A DNA stretch of 64,000 nucleotides, taken from contig CAZREB010000004.1 of assembly GCA_964599095.1 (NCBI GenBank), positions 62,001 to 126,000 on the forward strand, in the 5' to 3' direction. Position numbers and translations under genes: made by a program. Of this stretch, positions 33,644 through 41,810 are shown one piece after another (position 1 is the stretch's first letter; every line of letters begins with the position of its first letter). Under the pieces are notes generated by a model. It ran no database searches, had not been told where the DNA came from, and saw only the letters and a program-made list of their open reading frames with translations. The stretch comes from SZAS-79 sp964599095 (lineage in GTDB: Bacteria; Pseudomonadota; Gammaproteobacteria; Burkholderiales; SG8-39).

Positions 33644-34825
33644 CTACTGCCCGGCGTCCAACGTCGAATAGTAGGCCCGCAGCACCTCGAGAACCTCGGG
33701 GCGAGAGAATTCCGGAGGCACCCCGGCACCCTCCGACAGCCACTTGCGCAGCTGCGTCCCGGACACCTGGAGGCGATCGGCGTCTTCGTGCGGGCACGTT
33801 CGTCCCGAGGCCATGCCGCCGCACCGGTAGCACCAGAACGTGATCCCCATTTTCAGCGGCCGCGTCACGAGGGCGTCGCGCGGGATTTCGTCGAATATGC
33901 GATGCGCGTCGAAGGGGCCGTAGTAGCTTCCTACGCCGGCGTGGTCGCGGCCGAGAACCTGGTGCGAGCAACCGTAGTTCTGGCGGAACAGCGCGTGCAG
34001 GAGCGCCTCGCGCGGCCCGGCATAGCGCATGTCGAGTGGGTAGCCCGCCTGCACCACGGTATCGGGCCGGAAGTACTTTTCGATCAGCACCCCGATCGCC
34101 TGGGTGCGGACCTCGGCCGGAATGTCGCCGGGCTTGAGATTGCCCAGCAGGGAATGGACCAGCACGCCGTCACAGACCTCGATCGCCACCTTGGCAAGGT
34201 ATTCGTGCGAACGGTGCATCGGGTTGCGCGTCTGGAAGGCCGCGACTCGCGACCAGCCGAGTCGCTCGAATTCGGCGCGTGTTTCGGCGGGGGTCATGAA
34301 CAGCGCGCCGTACTTCGCCTTGAAGCCCCCGTCGGAAAGCACCCGCACCGGCCCCGCGAGATTCACGTCGCCCTGCTGCATGACCATCTTCACGCCCGGG
34401 TGCGCCGCGTCGACTGTCTTGAACACCGAAATGCACTCGTGCGCTTTGTCGATGGCGTATTTTTCCGTCACCATCATGGTGGCCAGGACGGCGGCGTTGT
34501 CGGGGTCCGTAAGCGCGATTTCCGAGCCGACACGAATCGACCCTGCACGCTCCGCATCGGTAGACAAGGTGATCGGAATCGGCCAGAACAAGCCGCTGGC
34601 CGTCCGGTACCCGTCGCAGACCCCCTGCCAATCGGCCTGCGTCATGAAGCCCTCGAGCGGGGTGAAGCCGCCAATGCCCAGCATTACCAGGTCGCCCTGC
34701 TCTCGCGGGCTGACGCGGACGGCCGGCAGCGTGAGGGCACGCGCCCTTTCGGCCGACAGCGCGTCGCCTTCGAGCATCAGCGCCTTGAGCGCGCCTCCTC
34801 CGTGCGGTGGAACCAGTTTGGACAA
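33644..34825 (-). CDS. sat: Sulfate adenylyltransferase (ATP sulfurylase)
   Basis: A 393-residue monofunctional Sat of the dissimilatory type, without an APS kinase domain. Nucleotide-binding motifs QTRNPMHRSHEYL (about 194-206) and GRDHAGVG (about 292-299) are intact, and CYRCGG plus a later CPH form the probable zinc site of this branch. In sulfur oxidisers it turns APS and pyrophosphate into sulfate and ATP, the second half of the pathway begun by AprBA. The start is taken as TTG 34825 with GGGA upstream; no in-frame ATG lies near. It faces the apr operon and is divergent from tusA. Confidence 0.95.
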   Translation of the reverse strand: MSKLVPPHGGGALKALMLEGDALSAERARALTLPAVRVSPREQGDLVMLGIGGFTPLEGFMTQADWQGVCDGYRTASGLFWPIPITLSTDAERAGSIRVGSEIALTDPDNAAVLATMMVTEKYAIDKAHECISVFKTVDAAHPGVKMVMQQGDVNLAGPVRVLSDGGFKAKYGALFMTPAETRAEFERLGWSRVAAFQTRNPMHRSHEYLAKVAIEVCDGVLVHSLLGNLKPGDIPAEVRTQAIGVLIEKYFRPDTVVQAGYPLDMRYAGPREALLHALFRQNYGCSHQVLGRDHAGVGSYYGPFDAHRIFDEIPRDALVTRPLKMGITFWCYRCGGMASGRTCPHEDADRLQVSGTQLRKWLSEGAGVPPEFSRPEVLEVLRAYYSTLDAGQ

Positions 34826-35000
34826 GGTATCGATCCCTATTCAGGTGCGTATCGGGTATTGTCCGGAGTGCGGGCGCATTTCGCAAAGCCGCTGGACGTA
34901 TGGTCAGATAAGTGCGCTTGATCGCGGCCTGAATTTCGCGCATGCGCCGGCCCTTGAATCGGTGTGAAGAGCGTCGCTGACGCACTGCTCCGGCCCAGGG

Positions 35001-35029
35001 TTGAAAAGCCCGGGCGAGTGCTTTATAAC
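35001..35029 (+). promoter_or_regulatory. Sigma-70-type promoter of the tusA operon
   Basis: TTGAAA (35001-35006), 17-base spacer, TATAAC (35024-35029): four of six and five of six matches. The start would be near 35036, giving a leader of about 27 bases to the tusA ATG. Confidence 0.65.
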
Positions 35030-35062
35030 CTGAGGCCATAGTCACAGCAGCCGGGAAACAGG

Positions 35063-35290
35063 ATGCACTTCGACGCCGAACTGGACGCCCGCGGACTCAA
35101 CTGCCCGCTGCCCATCCTGCGCACGAAAAAGAAGCTCGCCGAACTCGCGAGCGGGCAGGTGCTCAAGATCGAGGCCACCGACCCGAGCGCCGTCAAGGAC
35201 TTCCAAATGTTCGCCAAGCAGACCGGCCACCAGCTCCTTGCCCACACCGATGCCGGCAGGGAGTTCACCTTCTTCATGCAGAAGAAATAG
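35063..35290 (+). CDS. tusA: TusA/SirA-family sulfur carrier protein
   Basis: A 75-residue protein with the family signature DARGLNCPLPILRTKK; the Cys in CPxP (C14) carries sulfane sulfur as persulfide. TusA serves tRNA thiolation and, in sulfur oxidisers, brings sulfur to oxidation enzymes in the cytoplasm. Here it sits between sat and a lipoate-ligase-like gene near aprMBA, which favours a role in sulfur oxidation. It has its own good promoter and is followed after three bases by the next gene. Confidence 0.93.
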   Translation: MHFDAELDARGLNCPLPILRTKKKLAELASGQVLKIEATDPSAVKDFQMFAKQTGHQLLAHTDAGREFTFFMQKK

Positions 35291-35293
35291 CCC

Positions 35294-35890
35294 GTGGGCC
35301 AGCCCGCACGCTGGATCAGGCTCGACCCTGAAGGCGTCTCGGCTGTCCTCGCGGTCTGCCGCGGTCTTGCCAGGTCGCGGGACGGCGCCGGCGTGCCGGT
35401 CTGCGTCTGGGGAAGGGCGGCCTCGACCGAGCGCCTGGACGACGGCCTGTGGGCCGAACAGGGCGAATTCGTGTTTGCGCTGCTGGTTCCCTCGCGCCTG
35501 GTGCCCGGACGGCGCGATCGCTGGGTATCGTGGGGCCTGTCGCCCCTGGTCGCCGCGCTGCGCCGCTTGGGCGCCCCCGCCTACCTGGACGGCGATGCGC
35601 TCTGCCTGCACGGTCGCCGGATCGGCGGCGGCGGGGCGCGCGAGATCGACGGCAGCGCCGCGATCTTCGGCGTGTTCCCGGGCGAACCGCCGCGCCCGGC
35701 CGAGGAGGCCGGTCGCGGCAAGCTGCTTGAATTCGACCCATGGCTGTCCGCGCTGAATCGCCAGGGGCGGGCAAGCCAGCTGCTGGCCGCCTTTCGTTCC
35801 GCGCTTGAAGCCCAGCACGGCTGGCAGTTCGATACCGGCTGGCCGAGCGATGCCGAGCGTTCGGCAATCACGGCCGAGGCCGAACAGTGA
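35294..35890 (+). CDS. Unknown protein, possibly degenerate lipoate/biotin ligase-like
   Basis: A 198-residue soluble protein starting at GTG 35294, three bases after tusA. The middle part LVAALRRLGAPAYLDGDALCLHGRRIGGGG resembles the lipoate-protein ligase segment around NDxxVxGRKIxGG, but Asn and the catalytic Lys are replaced (D and R). The upstream RPxGGG motif is not seen. It could therefore be an inactive or strongly diverged ligase, or only look like one. tusA and lipoate-related genes also occur together in sHdr sulfur oxidation loci, which makes the likeness worth testing. Confidence 0.6.
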   Translation: MGQPARWIRLDPEGVSAVLAVCRGLARSRDGAGVPVCVWGRAASTERLDDGLWAEQGEFVFALLVPSRLVPGRRDRWVSWGLSPLVAALRRLGAPAYLDGDALCLHGRRIGGGGAREIDGSAAIFGVFPGEPPRPAEEAGRGKLLEFDPWLSALNRQGRASQLLAAFRSALEAQHGWQFDTGWPSDAERSAITAEAEQ

Positions 35891-35897
35891 GTCCCGC

Positions 35898-36560
35898 ATG
35901 ACATCGCGCAGGCAGGTGCTTGCCGGCGCCGCCGGGAGCGGGCTGGCCGCAAGCCTGGGCTGGGCGGGGGCGCTGCTCGCCGCCGACAGGATTGCGAGCG
36001 GCGTGCGTACGGCGTCGGGCGAGGTTGCCGTCAACGGCGATCCCGCGGGGCCGGGCGCGCAGGTGAAAGCCGGCGATACGGTGGTGACCGGCCCCAACGG
36101 CAATGTCGTTTTCGTCGTCGGTCGCGACGCCTTCATGATCCGCCCTGAATCGCGGGTCGACCTGCTGCGCCGGAGCGACTCCGCCGTGCTCACCGGGTTG
36201 CGCATCGTGACGGGGAAGATCCTTTCGGTGTTCTCGCCCGGGCGGCCGAGGGAGATCGAGTCGCTGACCGCGACGATCGGCATCCGCGGGACCGCCCTGT
36301 ATGTCGAGGCCGAGGCCGATCGCACGTACGTTTGCACCTGCTACGGAACGGTAGTCGTGGCGTCGCGCGGCGATCCCGCGGCGCGCGAGACGATCAGCAC
36401 GAAGCACCACGACCAGCCGCGTTACGTGATGGCAGGCGGCGCGCCGCAGATGCTCACCGGGGCGCCCATGGTCAACCACACCGATGCCGAACTGATCATG
36501 CTCGAGGGCCTGGTCGGGCGCCGGCCGCCGTTCGGAACTTCGCCGCCCTATCGCTATTAG
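35898..36560 (+). CDS. FecR-domain protein with twin-arginine signal
   Basis: A 220-residue exported protein. The N terminus TSRRQVLAGAAGSG followed by a hydrophobic stretch is a Tat-type signal. Residues about 35-160 match the FecR domain: VAVNGDPAGPGAQVKAGDTVVTG, NGNVVFVVGRDAFMIRPESRV and TATIGIRGTALYVEA. The tail contains a CTC pair in YVCTCYG. Periplasmic FecR domains sense or bind ligands at the envelope; here no sigma factor is adjacent. It ends the tusA operon (seven bases after the preceding gene). ATG 35898 fits the signal peptide. Confidence 0.88.
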   Translation: MTSRRQVLAGAAGSGLAASLGWAGALLAADRIASGVRTASGEVAVNGDPAGPGAQVKAGDTVVTGPNGNVVFVVGRDAFMIRPESRVDLLRRSDSAVLTGLRIVTGKILSVFSPGRPREIESLTATIGIRGTALYVEAEADRTYVCTCYGTVVVASRGDPAARETISTKHHDQPRYVMAGGAPQMLTGAPMVNHTDAELIMLEGLVGRRPPFGTSPPYRY

Positions 36561-36566
36561 TGCGAC

Positions 36567-36640
36567 CCGAATTCATGACATTTTTTCCTGAGGTCCGCGC
36601 CCTTATTGGGTTTGCGGGGAGTTTTGTACCGGCATCGAGA
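36567..36640. repeat. Diverged intergenic repeat, copy A
   Basis: Starts seven bases after the FecR-type gene. It aligns imperfectly with bases 54465-54546 behind leuA: shared blocks are CGAATT, a T-rich block, GAGG, GGGTTTGC-like, GGNGAGTT and TGTACCGGCA, in the same order and orientation. Overall likeness by eye is about 60-65 percent. Confidence 0.4.
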
Positions 36641-36681
36641 CATCGGCCGCGGTTTCCCGGACCGCCGGGCGCTGCGCGGAC

Positions 36682-37953
36682 CTAGCCCGGCGGCGAAGAC
36701 GCCTCCGGGCGCGGAACGATCCCCAGCCGTTCGTACACCGGCCGGATCGCCTGCCGGATGGCCGGCAGATTTCGCCAGTACACGATTGCGCCGGCAACCA
36801 CGAAGCCGCCTCCGATCCCGAGCGTGGCCGGCGGGCCGATGTAAAGCGCAAGCCACCCGGCCGCCAGCGCGCCCAGCGGGCTCATGCCGAGGAACGACAT
36901 GATGTAGATCGCCGCGACCCTCGCGCGCAACCGGTCTTCGACGATCGACTGCAGGATCGTGTTGGTCGACGCGGCGCTCAGCATGGTCCCGGCGCCGATC
37001 ACGTAGACGAGGGGCATCGCAACCACGAGGCTGGTGCAGTAGGCGAACGCGATCAGGCCCGCGCCGGCGGTTCCGGCCGCCCAGGGCAGGAGCGAGAAAA
37101 GGCCGCGCACCGACGGCCTTGCGGCGAGGTAGACCATGCCGCTCACCGCGCCCAGGCCGGCCGCGCTGAGCAGCATGCCGAGCGTATGCGAGTCGCCGTG
37201 GTAGACGGCTTTCGCGAAGTAAGGCATCAGGGACTGGTACGGTTGCGAGGCGAAGCTCAGGAGCGCCAGCAGGCAAAGGGCCGCGCGCGTCGGCAGGAAT
37301 CCGAGCGCCCAGCGGAATCCCGCCGTGAACTGGCTGATCCAAGCCTCGTCCGCGCGGTCGGGCAACCGGGGCTTGACCCGGATGGTGACGATCGCCGCAA
37401 GCACCGCGAGGTTCGCCACCGCGTTCAGGCCGAATCCCCAGGTCACGCCGAAAGCGGCAATCACGGCGCCGCCGATCATCGGCCCGATGAACCGCGCACC
37501 GTTCATGATCGTCGACTGCATCGCGATCGCGTTGGGCAGGTCCTCCTTGCCTTCGACCATCTCGATCAGGAAGGACTGCCGGGTGGGATTGTCGAAGGAA
37601 TTGGTCAACCCGCGTGCCAGGTTGCCGACGACCAGGTGCCAGACCTGGATATGCCCGAGCGCCACCAGGGTGAACATCGTGGACGCCTGCAGCAGGTTGA
37701 CGGTTTGCGTCGCGAAAAGCACCTTGCGCTTGGGCAGCCGGTCGATCCAGACCGCGGCCACCGGCGAAAGCACGAGGAAGGGAATCTGCAGCGCGAACGA
37801 CGCAAGACCCAGGAGGAACGCGGAATGGGACAGCTCGAAGACCAGCCAGCTGGTCGCGACCAGCTGCAGCCAGGTGCCGATCTGCGAAACGCCCTGGCCG
37901 AACATGAACAGCCGGAAGCTGCGGTGCCTGAATGCACGCAGCGCACGAATCAT
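36682..37953 (-). CDS. MFS exporter of the EntS-like (MFS_3) type
   Basis: A 423-residue membrane protein with 12 predicted segments and the MFS loop motif DRLPKRKVLF between helices 2 and 3. RSFRLFMFGQGVSQIGTWLQLVA at the N terminus and NSFDNPTRQSFLIEMVE are typical of the EntS/YfiS group, which exports siderophores or small organic compounds; the substrate is unknown. It starts 22 bases after the valS stop in the same direction, so it is likely co-transcribed with valS. Confidence 0.88.
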   Translation of the reverse strand: MIRALRAFRHRSFRLFMFGQGVSQIGTWLQLVATSWLVFELSHSAFLLGLASFALQIPFLVLSPVAAVWIDRLPKRKVLFATQTVNLLQASTMFTLVALGHIQVWHLVVGNLARGLTNSFDNPTRQSFLIEMVEGKEDLPNAIAMQSTIMNGARFIGPMIGGAVIAAFGVTWGFGLNAVANLAVLAAIVTIRVKPRLPDRADEAWISQFTAGFRWALGFLPTRAALCLLALLSFASQPYQSLMPYFAKAVYHGDSHTLGMLLSAAGLGAVSGMVYLAARPSVRGLFSLLPWAAGTAGAGLIAFAYCTSLVVAMPLVYVIGAGTMLSAASTNTILQSIVEDRLRARVAAIYIMSFLGMSPLGALAAGWLALYIGPPATLGIGGGFVVAGAIVYWRNLPAIRQAIRPVYERLGIVPRPEASSPPG

Positions 37954-37975
37954 TGCTTCGCGCGGCGCGGCCGCG

Positions 37976-40810
37976 TCATCGGGCCGCGAGCTTGTCGAGC
38001 TGGGGCCTTAGCTTGTCCAGGGTCGCCTCGAAGCCCGCGAGGCGCGCCTTTTCCTGTTCGACGACCTTGGCCGGCGCACGCTCGACGAAGGATGCATTTG
38101 CGAGCTTCGCCCTGGCCTTCACAAGCTCGCCCTCGATCCGGGTGATCTCCTTGCCCAGGCGTTCGCGCTCGGCCGCCGGGTCGATCTCGATATGGAGCAT
38201 CAGCCGGAAATCGCCGACGATGGCCACCGGCGCGTCGGCCTGGGGCAGCTCGGCGACCGCCTGGAAGTCCGACACCCTGGCGAGCGCCTGCAGGTAGGGC
38301 GCAAGCCGTGCGATCGATCGCGCATCGCCGGCGACGAAGAGCGGAACGCGCTGGGCCGGGGAGACGCCCATTTCGCCGCGCAGGTTGCGCACCGCGTCCA
38401 CCAGGCTCTTCAACAGCGCCATCTCGCGCTCGGCCTCCGCATCGATCTTCGAGGGCTCGGATTGAGGGTAGCGGGCCAGCGAAATCGATTCGGCGTTCTT
38501 GCGGCCGGCCAACGGCGCTACCGTCTGCCACAGTTCTTCGGTGATGAACGGGATCACCGGATGCGCGAGGCGCAGCGTCGCCTCGAGCACGCGCAGGAGC
38601 GTCCTGCGCGTGCCGCGCTGCTGCCCGGGCGTCCCGTTCTGCAGCTGTACCTTGGCCAGTTCGAGGTACCAGTCGCAGTACTCGTCCCAGACGAAGTGGT
38701 AGATCGCGCCCGCGAGGTTGTCGAAGCGGTATTCATCGAACCCGGCTGCGACCTCGGCCTCGGTGCGCTGCAAACGGCTGGCAATCCAGCGATCGGCAAA
38801 CGAAAGGTCGACCGCGGCCTGGTCGTCGGCGCCGCAGTCCTTGCCCTCGGTGTTCATCAGCACGAAACGGGTGGCGTTCCAGAGCTTGTTGCAGAAGTTG
38901 CGGTAGCCTTCGCAGCGGTTGAGGTCGAAGTTGAGCGTGCGCGCGAAGCTCGCCAGCGACGCGAACGTGAAGCGCAGCGCATCCGCCCCGAACGACGGGA
39001 TGCCATTCGGGTAGTTCCTTTTCACGTACTTCTCGATCTTCTGCTTGTGGTCGGCGCGCAGCAGGCCCACGGTCGACTTGGCCAGCAGGTCCTCGAGCGA
39101 GATCCCGTCGATCAGGTCGAGCGGGTCGAGCGTGTTGCCCTTGGACTTCGACATCTTCTGCCCGTCGGCATCGCGGACGAGGGCATTGATGTAGACATGG
39201 CGGAAGGGCACCTTGCCGGTGAAATGCAGCGTCATCATGATCATCCGGGCGACCCAGAAGAAGATGATGTCGAAGCCGGTGACCAGCACCGAAGAGGGCA
39301 GGAAGGTCTCGAGGTCCTTCGTCTTGTCCGGCCAGCCGAGCGACGAGAAGGGCACCAGCGCCGACGAGAACCAGGTGTCGAGCACGTCGTCGTCGCGCTT
39401 CAGCTCGCCGGTGCCGCCTTTCTCCAATGCCTGCCTGCGCGCTTCCTCTTCGGTGCGCGCGACGTAGATGCGTCCGGCGTCGTCGTACCAGGCCGGGATC
39501 TGGTGGCCCCACCAGAGCTGGCGCGAGATGCACCAGTCCTGGATGTTCTCCAGCCAGTGGTTGTAGGTGCTGGTCCAGTGTTCCGGGAAGAACCTGACGT
39601 CGCCCCTGGCTACCGCGTCGAGCCCCGATCTCGCAAGGCCTTCGGTCTTCACGAACCACTGGTCGGTGAGCATTGGCTCGACCACCACGCCGGTGCGGCC
39701 GGACTTCGGCACCATCATCTTGTGCGGCTCGGCCGCGGCGAGGAAGTTGCCGGCGACGAGCTCGTCGACCACCGCCTTGCGTGCGACATAGCGGTCCATG
39801 CCGCGGAATTGCGCCGGCCCGTTCTCGTTGATCTTCGCGTCGAGCGTGAAGATCACGATCAGCGGCAGGTTGTGGCGGAGCGCGGCGCCGTAGTCGTTGA
39901 AGTCGTGCGCGCCGGTGATCTTCACGCAGCCGGTGCCGAAGTCGCGCTCGACGAAATCGTCGGCAACGACCGGGATCGTGCGGTCGCAAAGCGGCAGGAT
40001 CACGCGCTTTCCGATCAGGTGCTTGTAGCGCGGATCTTCCGGGTGGACCGCGACCGCGCCGTCGGCCAGCATCGTCTCCGGACGCGTGGTCGCAATCGTC
40101 ATGCCGCGCAGCGTGACCGGGTTGCCCTCCTTGTCGGTCGAGGGCTGGGGGCCGTCGACAAACGGGTAGACGATCTGCCACATCGTCCCCATCGTCTCTT
40201 CGCTGTCGACCTCGAGGTCGGACACCGCGGTGCCGAGCACCGGGTCCCAGTTCACGAGGCGCTTGCCGCGGTAGATCAGGCCTTCCTCGTAGAGGCGCAC
40301 GAAGACCTCGACGACGGCGCGCGACATCGACGCATCCATCGTGAAATAGCCGGCGGGAGGGCCATCCCGCATTTCTTCACTCTGGGCGTAGGTCCAGTTG
40401 GCCGAGTCGCCCAGGCGCCGCATCTGGCGGGTAATCGTCGAGCCGGACTCCTGCTTCCAGTCCCAGACCCGCTCGATGAACTTCTCCCGGCCGAGGTCGT
40501 GGCGCGATTTGCCTTCGGCCTGCAACTGGCGCTCCACGACGATCTGCGTCGCGATGCCCGCATGGTCGGTGCCGGCCACCCAGTTGGTGTTGTGGCCGCG
40601 CATGCGGTGATAGCGGATCAGCGCGTCCATCAGCGTCTGCTGGAAGGCGTGACCCATGTGCAGCGTGCCGGTGACGTTTGGCGGCGGCAGCTGGATGCAG
40701 TAGGCCGGAGCCCCGGCCGCGTTGCTCGCCTTGAAATAACCCTTGGCTTCCCACTCGGCGTACCAGCGACGCTCGATCGCGTGCGGCTCGAAACTCTTGT
40801 CGAGAGACAT
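37976..40810 (-). CDS. valS: Valyl-tRNA synthetase
   Basis: A 944-residue class I synthetase that charges tRNA-Val in the cytoplasm. HIGH-type motif LHMGHAF lies in PPPNVTGTLHMGHAF (about residue 50), KMSKSKGN near residue 551, the editing domain with TTRPETMLADGAVAVHP between them, and a C-terminal coiled coil (EITRIEGELVKARAKL). The start MSLDKSFEPHAIERRW at ATG 40810 matches family members; a 13-codon upstream extension is unlikely. Confidence 0.97.
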   Translation of the reverse strand: MSLDKSFEPHAIERRWYAEWEAKGYFKASNAAGAPAYCIQLPPPNVTGTLHMGHAFQQTLMDALIRYHRMRGHNTNWVAGTDHAGIATQIVVERQLQAEGKSRHDLGREKFIERVWDWKQESGSTITRQMRRLGDSANWTYAQSEEMRDGPPAGYFTMDASMSRAVVEVFVRLYEEGLIYRGKRLVNWDPVLGTAVSDLEVDSEETMGTMWQIVYPFVDGPQPSTDKEGNPVTLRGMTIATTRPETMLADGAVAVHPEDPRYKHLIGKRVILPLCDRTIPVVADDFVERDFGTGCVKITGAHDFNDYGAALRHNLPLIVIFTLDAKINENGPAQFRGMDRYVARKAVVDELVAGNFLAAAEPHKMMVPKSGRTGVVVEPMLTDQWFVKTEGLARSGLDAVARGDVRFFPEHWTSTYNHWLENIQDWCISRQLWWGHQIPAWYDDAGRIYVARTEEEARRQALEKGGTGELKRDDDVLDTWFSSALVPFSSLGWPDKTKDLETFLPSSVLVTGFDIIFFWVARMIMMTLHFTGKVPFRHVYINALVRDADGQKMSKSKGNTLDPLDLIDGISLEDLLAKSTVGLLRADHKQKIEKYVKRNYPNGIPSFGADALRFTFASLASFARTLNFDLNRCEGYRNFCNKLWNATRFVLMNTEGKDCGADDQAAVDLSFADRWIASRLQRTEAEVAAGFDEYRFDNLAGAIYHFVWDEYCDWYLELAKVQLQNGTPGQQRGTRRTLLRVLEATLRLAHPVIPFITEELWQTVAPLAGRKNAESISLARYPQSEPSKIDAEAEREMALLKSLVDAVRNLRGEMGVSPAQRVPLFVAGDARSIARLAPYLQALARVSDFQAVAELPQADAPVAIVGDFRLMLHIEIDPAAERERLGKEITRIEGELVKARAKLANASFVERAPAKVVEQEKARLAGFEATLDKLRPQLDKLAAR

Positions 40811-40848
40811 TAAGGGCTTGTCACAGCAAGGAAAAGGCGAAGTCGGCA

Positions 40849-40857
40849 ATTATACCA
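40849..40857 (-). promoter_or_regulatory. Extended -10 promoter of valS
   Basis: Minus-strand TGGTATAAT is a perfect extended -10 (TGnTATAAT). It predicts a start near 40843 and a leader of about 32 bases. No -35 hexamer is needed for such promoters and none is seen. Confidence 0.55.
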
Positions 40858-40889
40858 ACCGGGACGCCCCGGCCCGGCCGCCGCGCGGT

Positions 40890-41348
40890 CTACGATGCGC
40901 GGGGACTCTCCTGGCCTTCCTTACGGAGCGCTTCCGCGACTGTTTCGCGAACCAGTTCGCGGACATGCACCGAAAGGTCGACCCGCAACCCGTCCATGGC
41001 CTGCTCGACGACTTCGCCGATCGCACGATTGAGGCGCGATTGCAGCGCCCTGTCCAGGTCGGCCAGCAGCTTTTCGAGCAACGCGGCCTCGAGCACCTCG
41101 GCGTGCGCCCGCCCGTCCGAAGCCGGCAGGCCTTCGGGATCGACGACTTCGGTGAGCACCGGGATGTCGTCGTCCGCCCCGGCCGCCGGAGCCGCCGCCG
41201 GCATTGCGTCCGCATGGGCCGGATTCACCGGGTCATCCGCAACCGGCGCCGGTTCCACGGGGCTCGCAGGACGCGCTGCGGCGGCCTGTTGCTGGTGTCG
41301 CTTGAGCAGCGCGTCCACGCGCTCGACGAGGGGATTGGACTCGCTCAT
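40890..41348 (-). CDS. Acidic DUF2486-like protein between holC and valS
   Basis: A 152-residue protein: a short N-terminal helix (LVERVDALLKRHQQQ), an Ala/Pro-rich linker (about 20-70) containing IPVLTEVVDPEG, and a long C-terminal helix region (about 80-145). The IPVLTEVV segment and its place between holC and valS are typical of a betaproteobacterial protein family known as DUF2486; function unknown. No signal or membrane segment. It is in the same direction as its neighbours. Confidence 0.75.
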   Translation of the reverse strand: MSESNPLVERVDALLKRHQQQAAAARPASPVEPAPVADDPVNPAHADAMPAAAPAAGADDDIPVLTEVVDPEGLPASDGRAHAEVLEAALLEKLLADLDRALQSRLNRAIGEVVEQAMDGLRVDLSVHVRELVRETVAEALRKEGQESPRAS

Positions 41349-41384
41349 CGCCTCATCCGCGCGGTCGCGCCGCGGGCGCGACCG

Positions 41385-41810
41385 TCATGCGCGGGCCGCA
41401 AGATCATGGGTGTCGATCGCATAGCCGCGTTCCTTGTAGAACCTGAAACGCCCGCGCCCGAGGCTGCGCCCGGCATCGTCCCGGCCGACGATCTCGAGCA
41501 GGCGCTCGTAGCGCTCGAAGAACGGCGGGCAATCCTCGCCCAGGTTGAGGAGCACGTCGCACTCCGGCGGGCTGTCCGATTCGGTCGTGATCAGGATCGG
41601 TGTCCTTGCGGCCAGCGGGTCGCTCGCCAGGCAGTGCGGAACGAAGGACAGCTGCTGCCAGGTCCACAGCAGGTTGTCGATGCGGCGCGCCGTCTCGCCG
41701 GCCGGGGCGAAGATCAGCAGCTTCTTCTTCTGCGCGTAGGCCTTGCCCGCGAGCCGGCACGCGACATGCAGCCTGTCGTCGGCGTTGAAGTAGAAGTTGA
41801 TCGACGTCAA
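41385..41810 (-). CDS. holC: DNA polymerase III chi subunit
   Basis: A 141-residue protein beginning TSINFYFNADDRLHVACRLAGKA, typical of chi, with WTWQQLSFVPHCLA and LLNLGEDCPPFFERYERLLEIVG. Chi links the clamp loader to single-strand binding protein at the replication fork. The start is TTG 41810, overlapping the pepA stop (TTGA), so translation is coupled to pepA. The pepA-holC-valS order is common in Gram-negative bacteria. Confidence 0.93.
   Translation of the reverse strand: MTSINFYFNADDRLHVACRLAGKAYAQKKKLLIFAPAGETARRIDNLLWTWQQLSFVPHCLASDPLAARTPILITTESDSPPECDVLLNLGEDCPPFFERYERLLEIVGRDDAGRSLGRGRFRFYKERGYAIDTHDLAARA

Noticed and set aside
36557..37342. Minus-strand frame overlapping the end of the MFS gene
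   Set aside because: It is an out-of-frame reading of the MFS gene plus the intergenic repeat; no start signal or recognisable domain.
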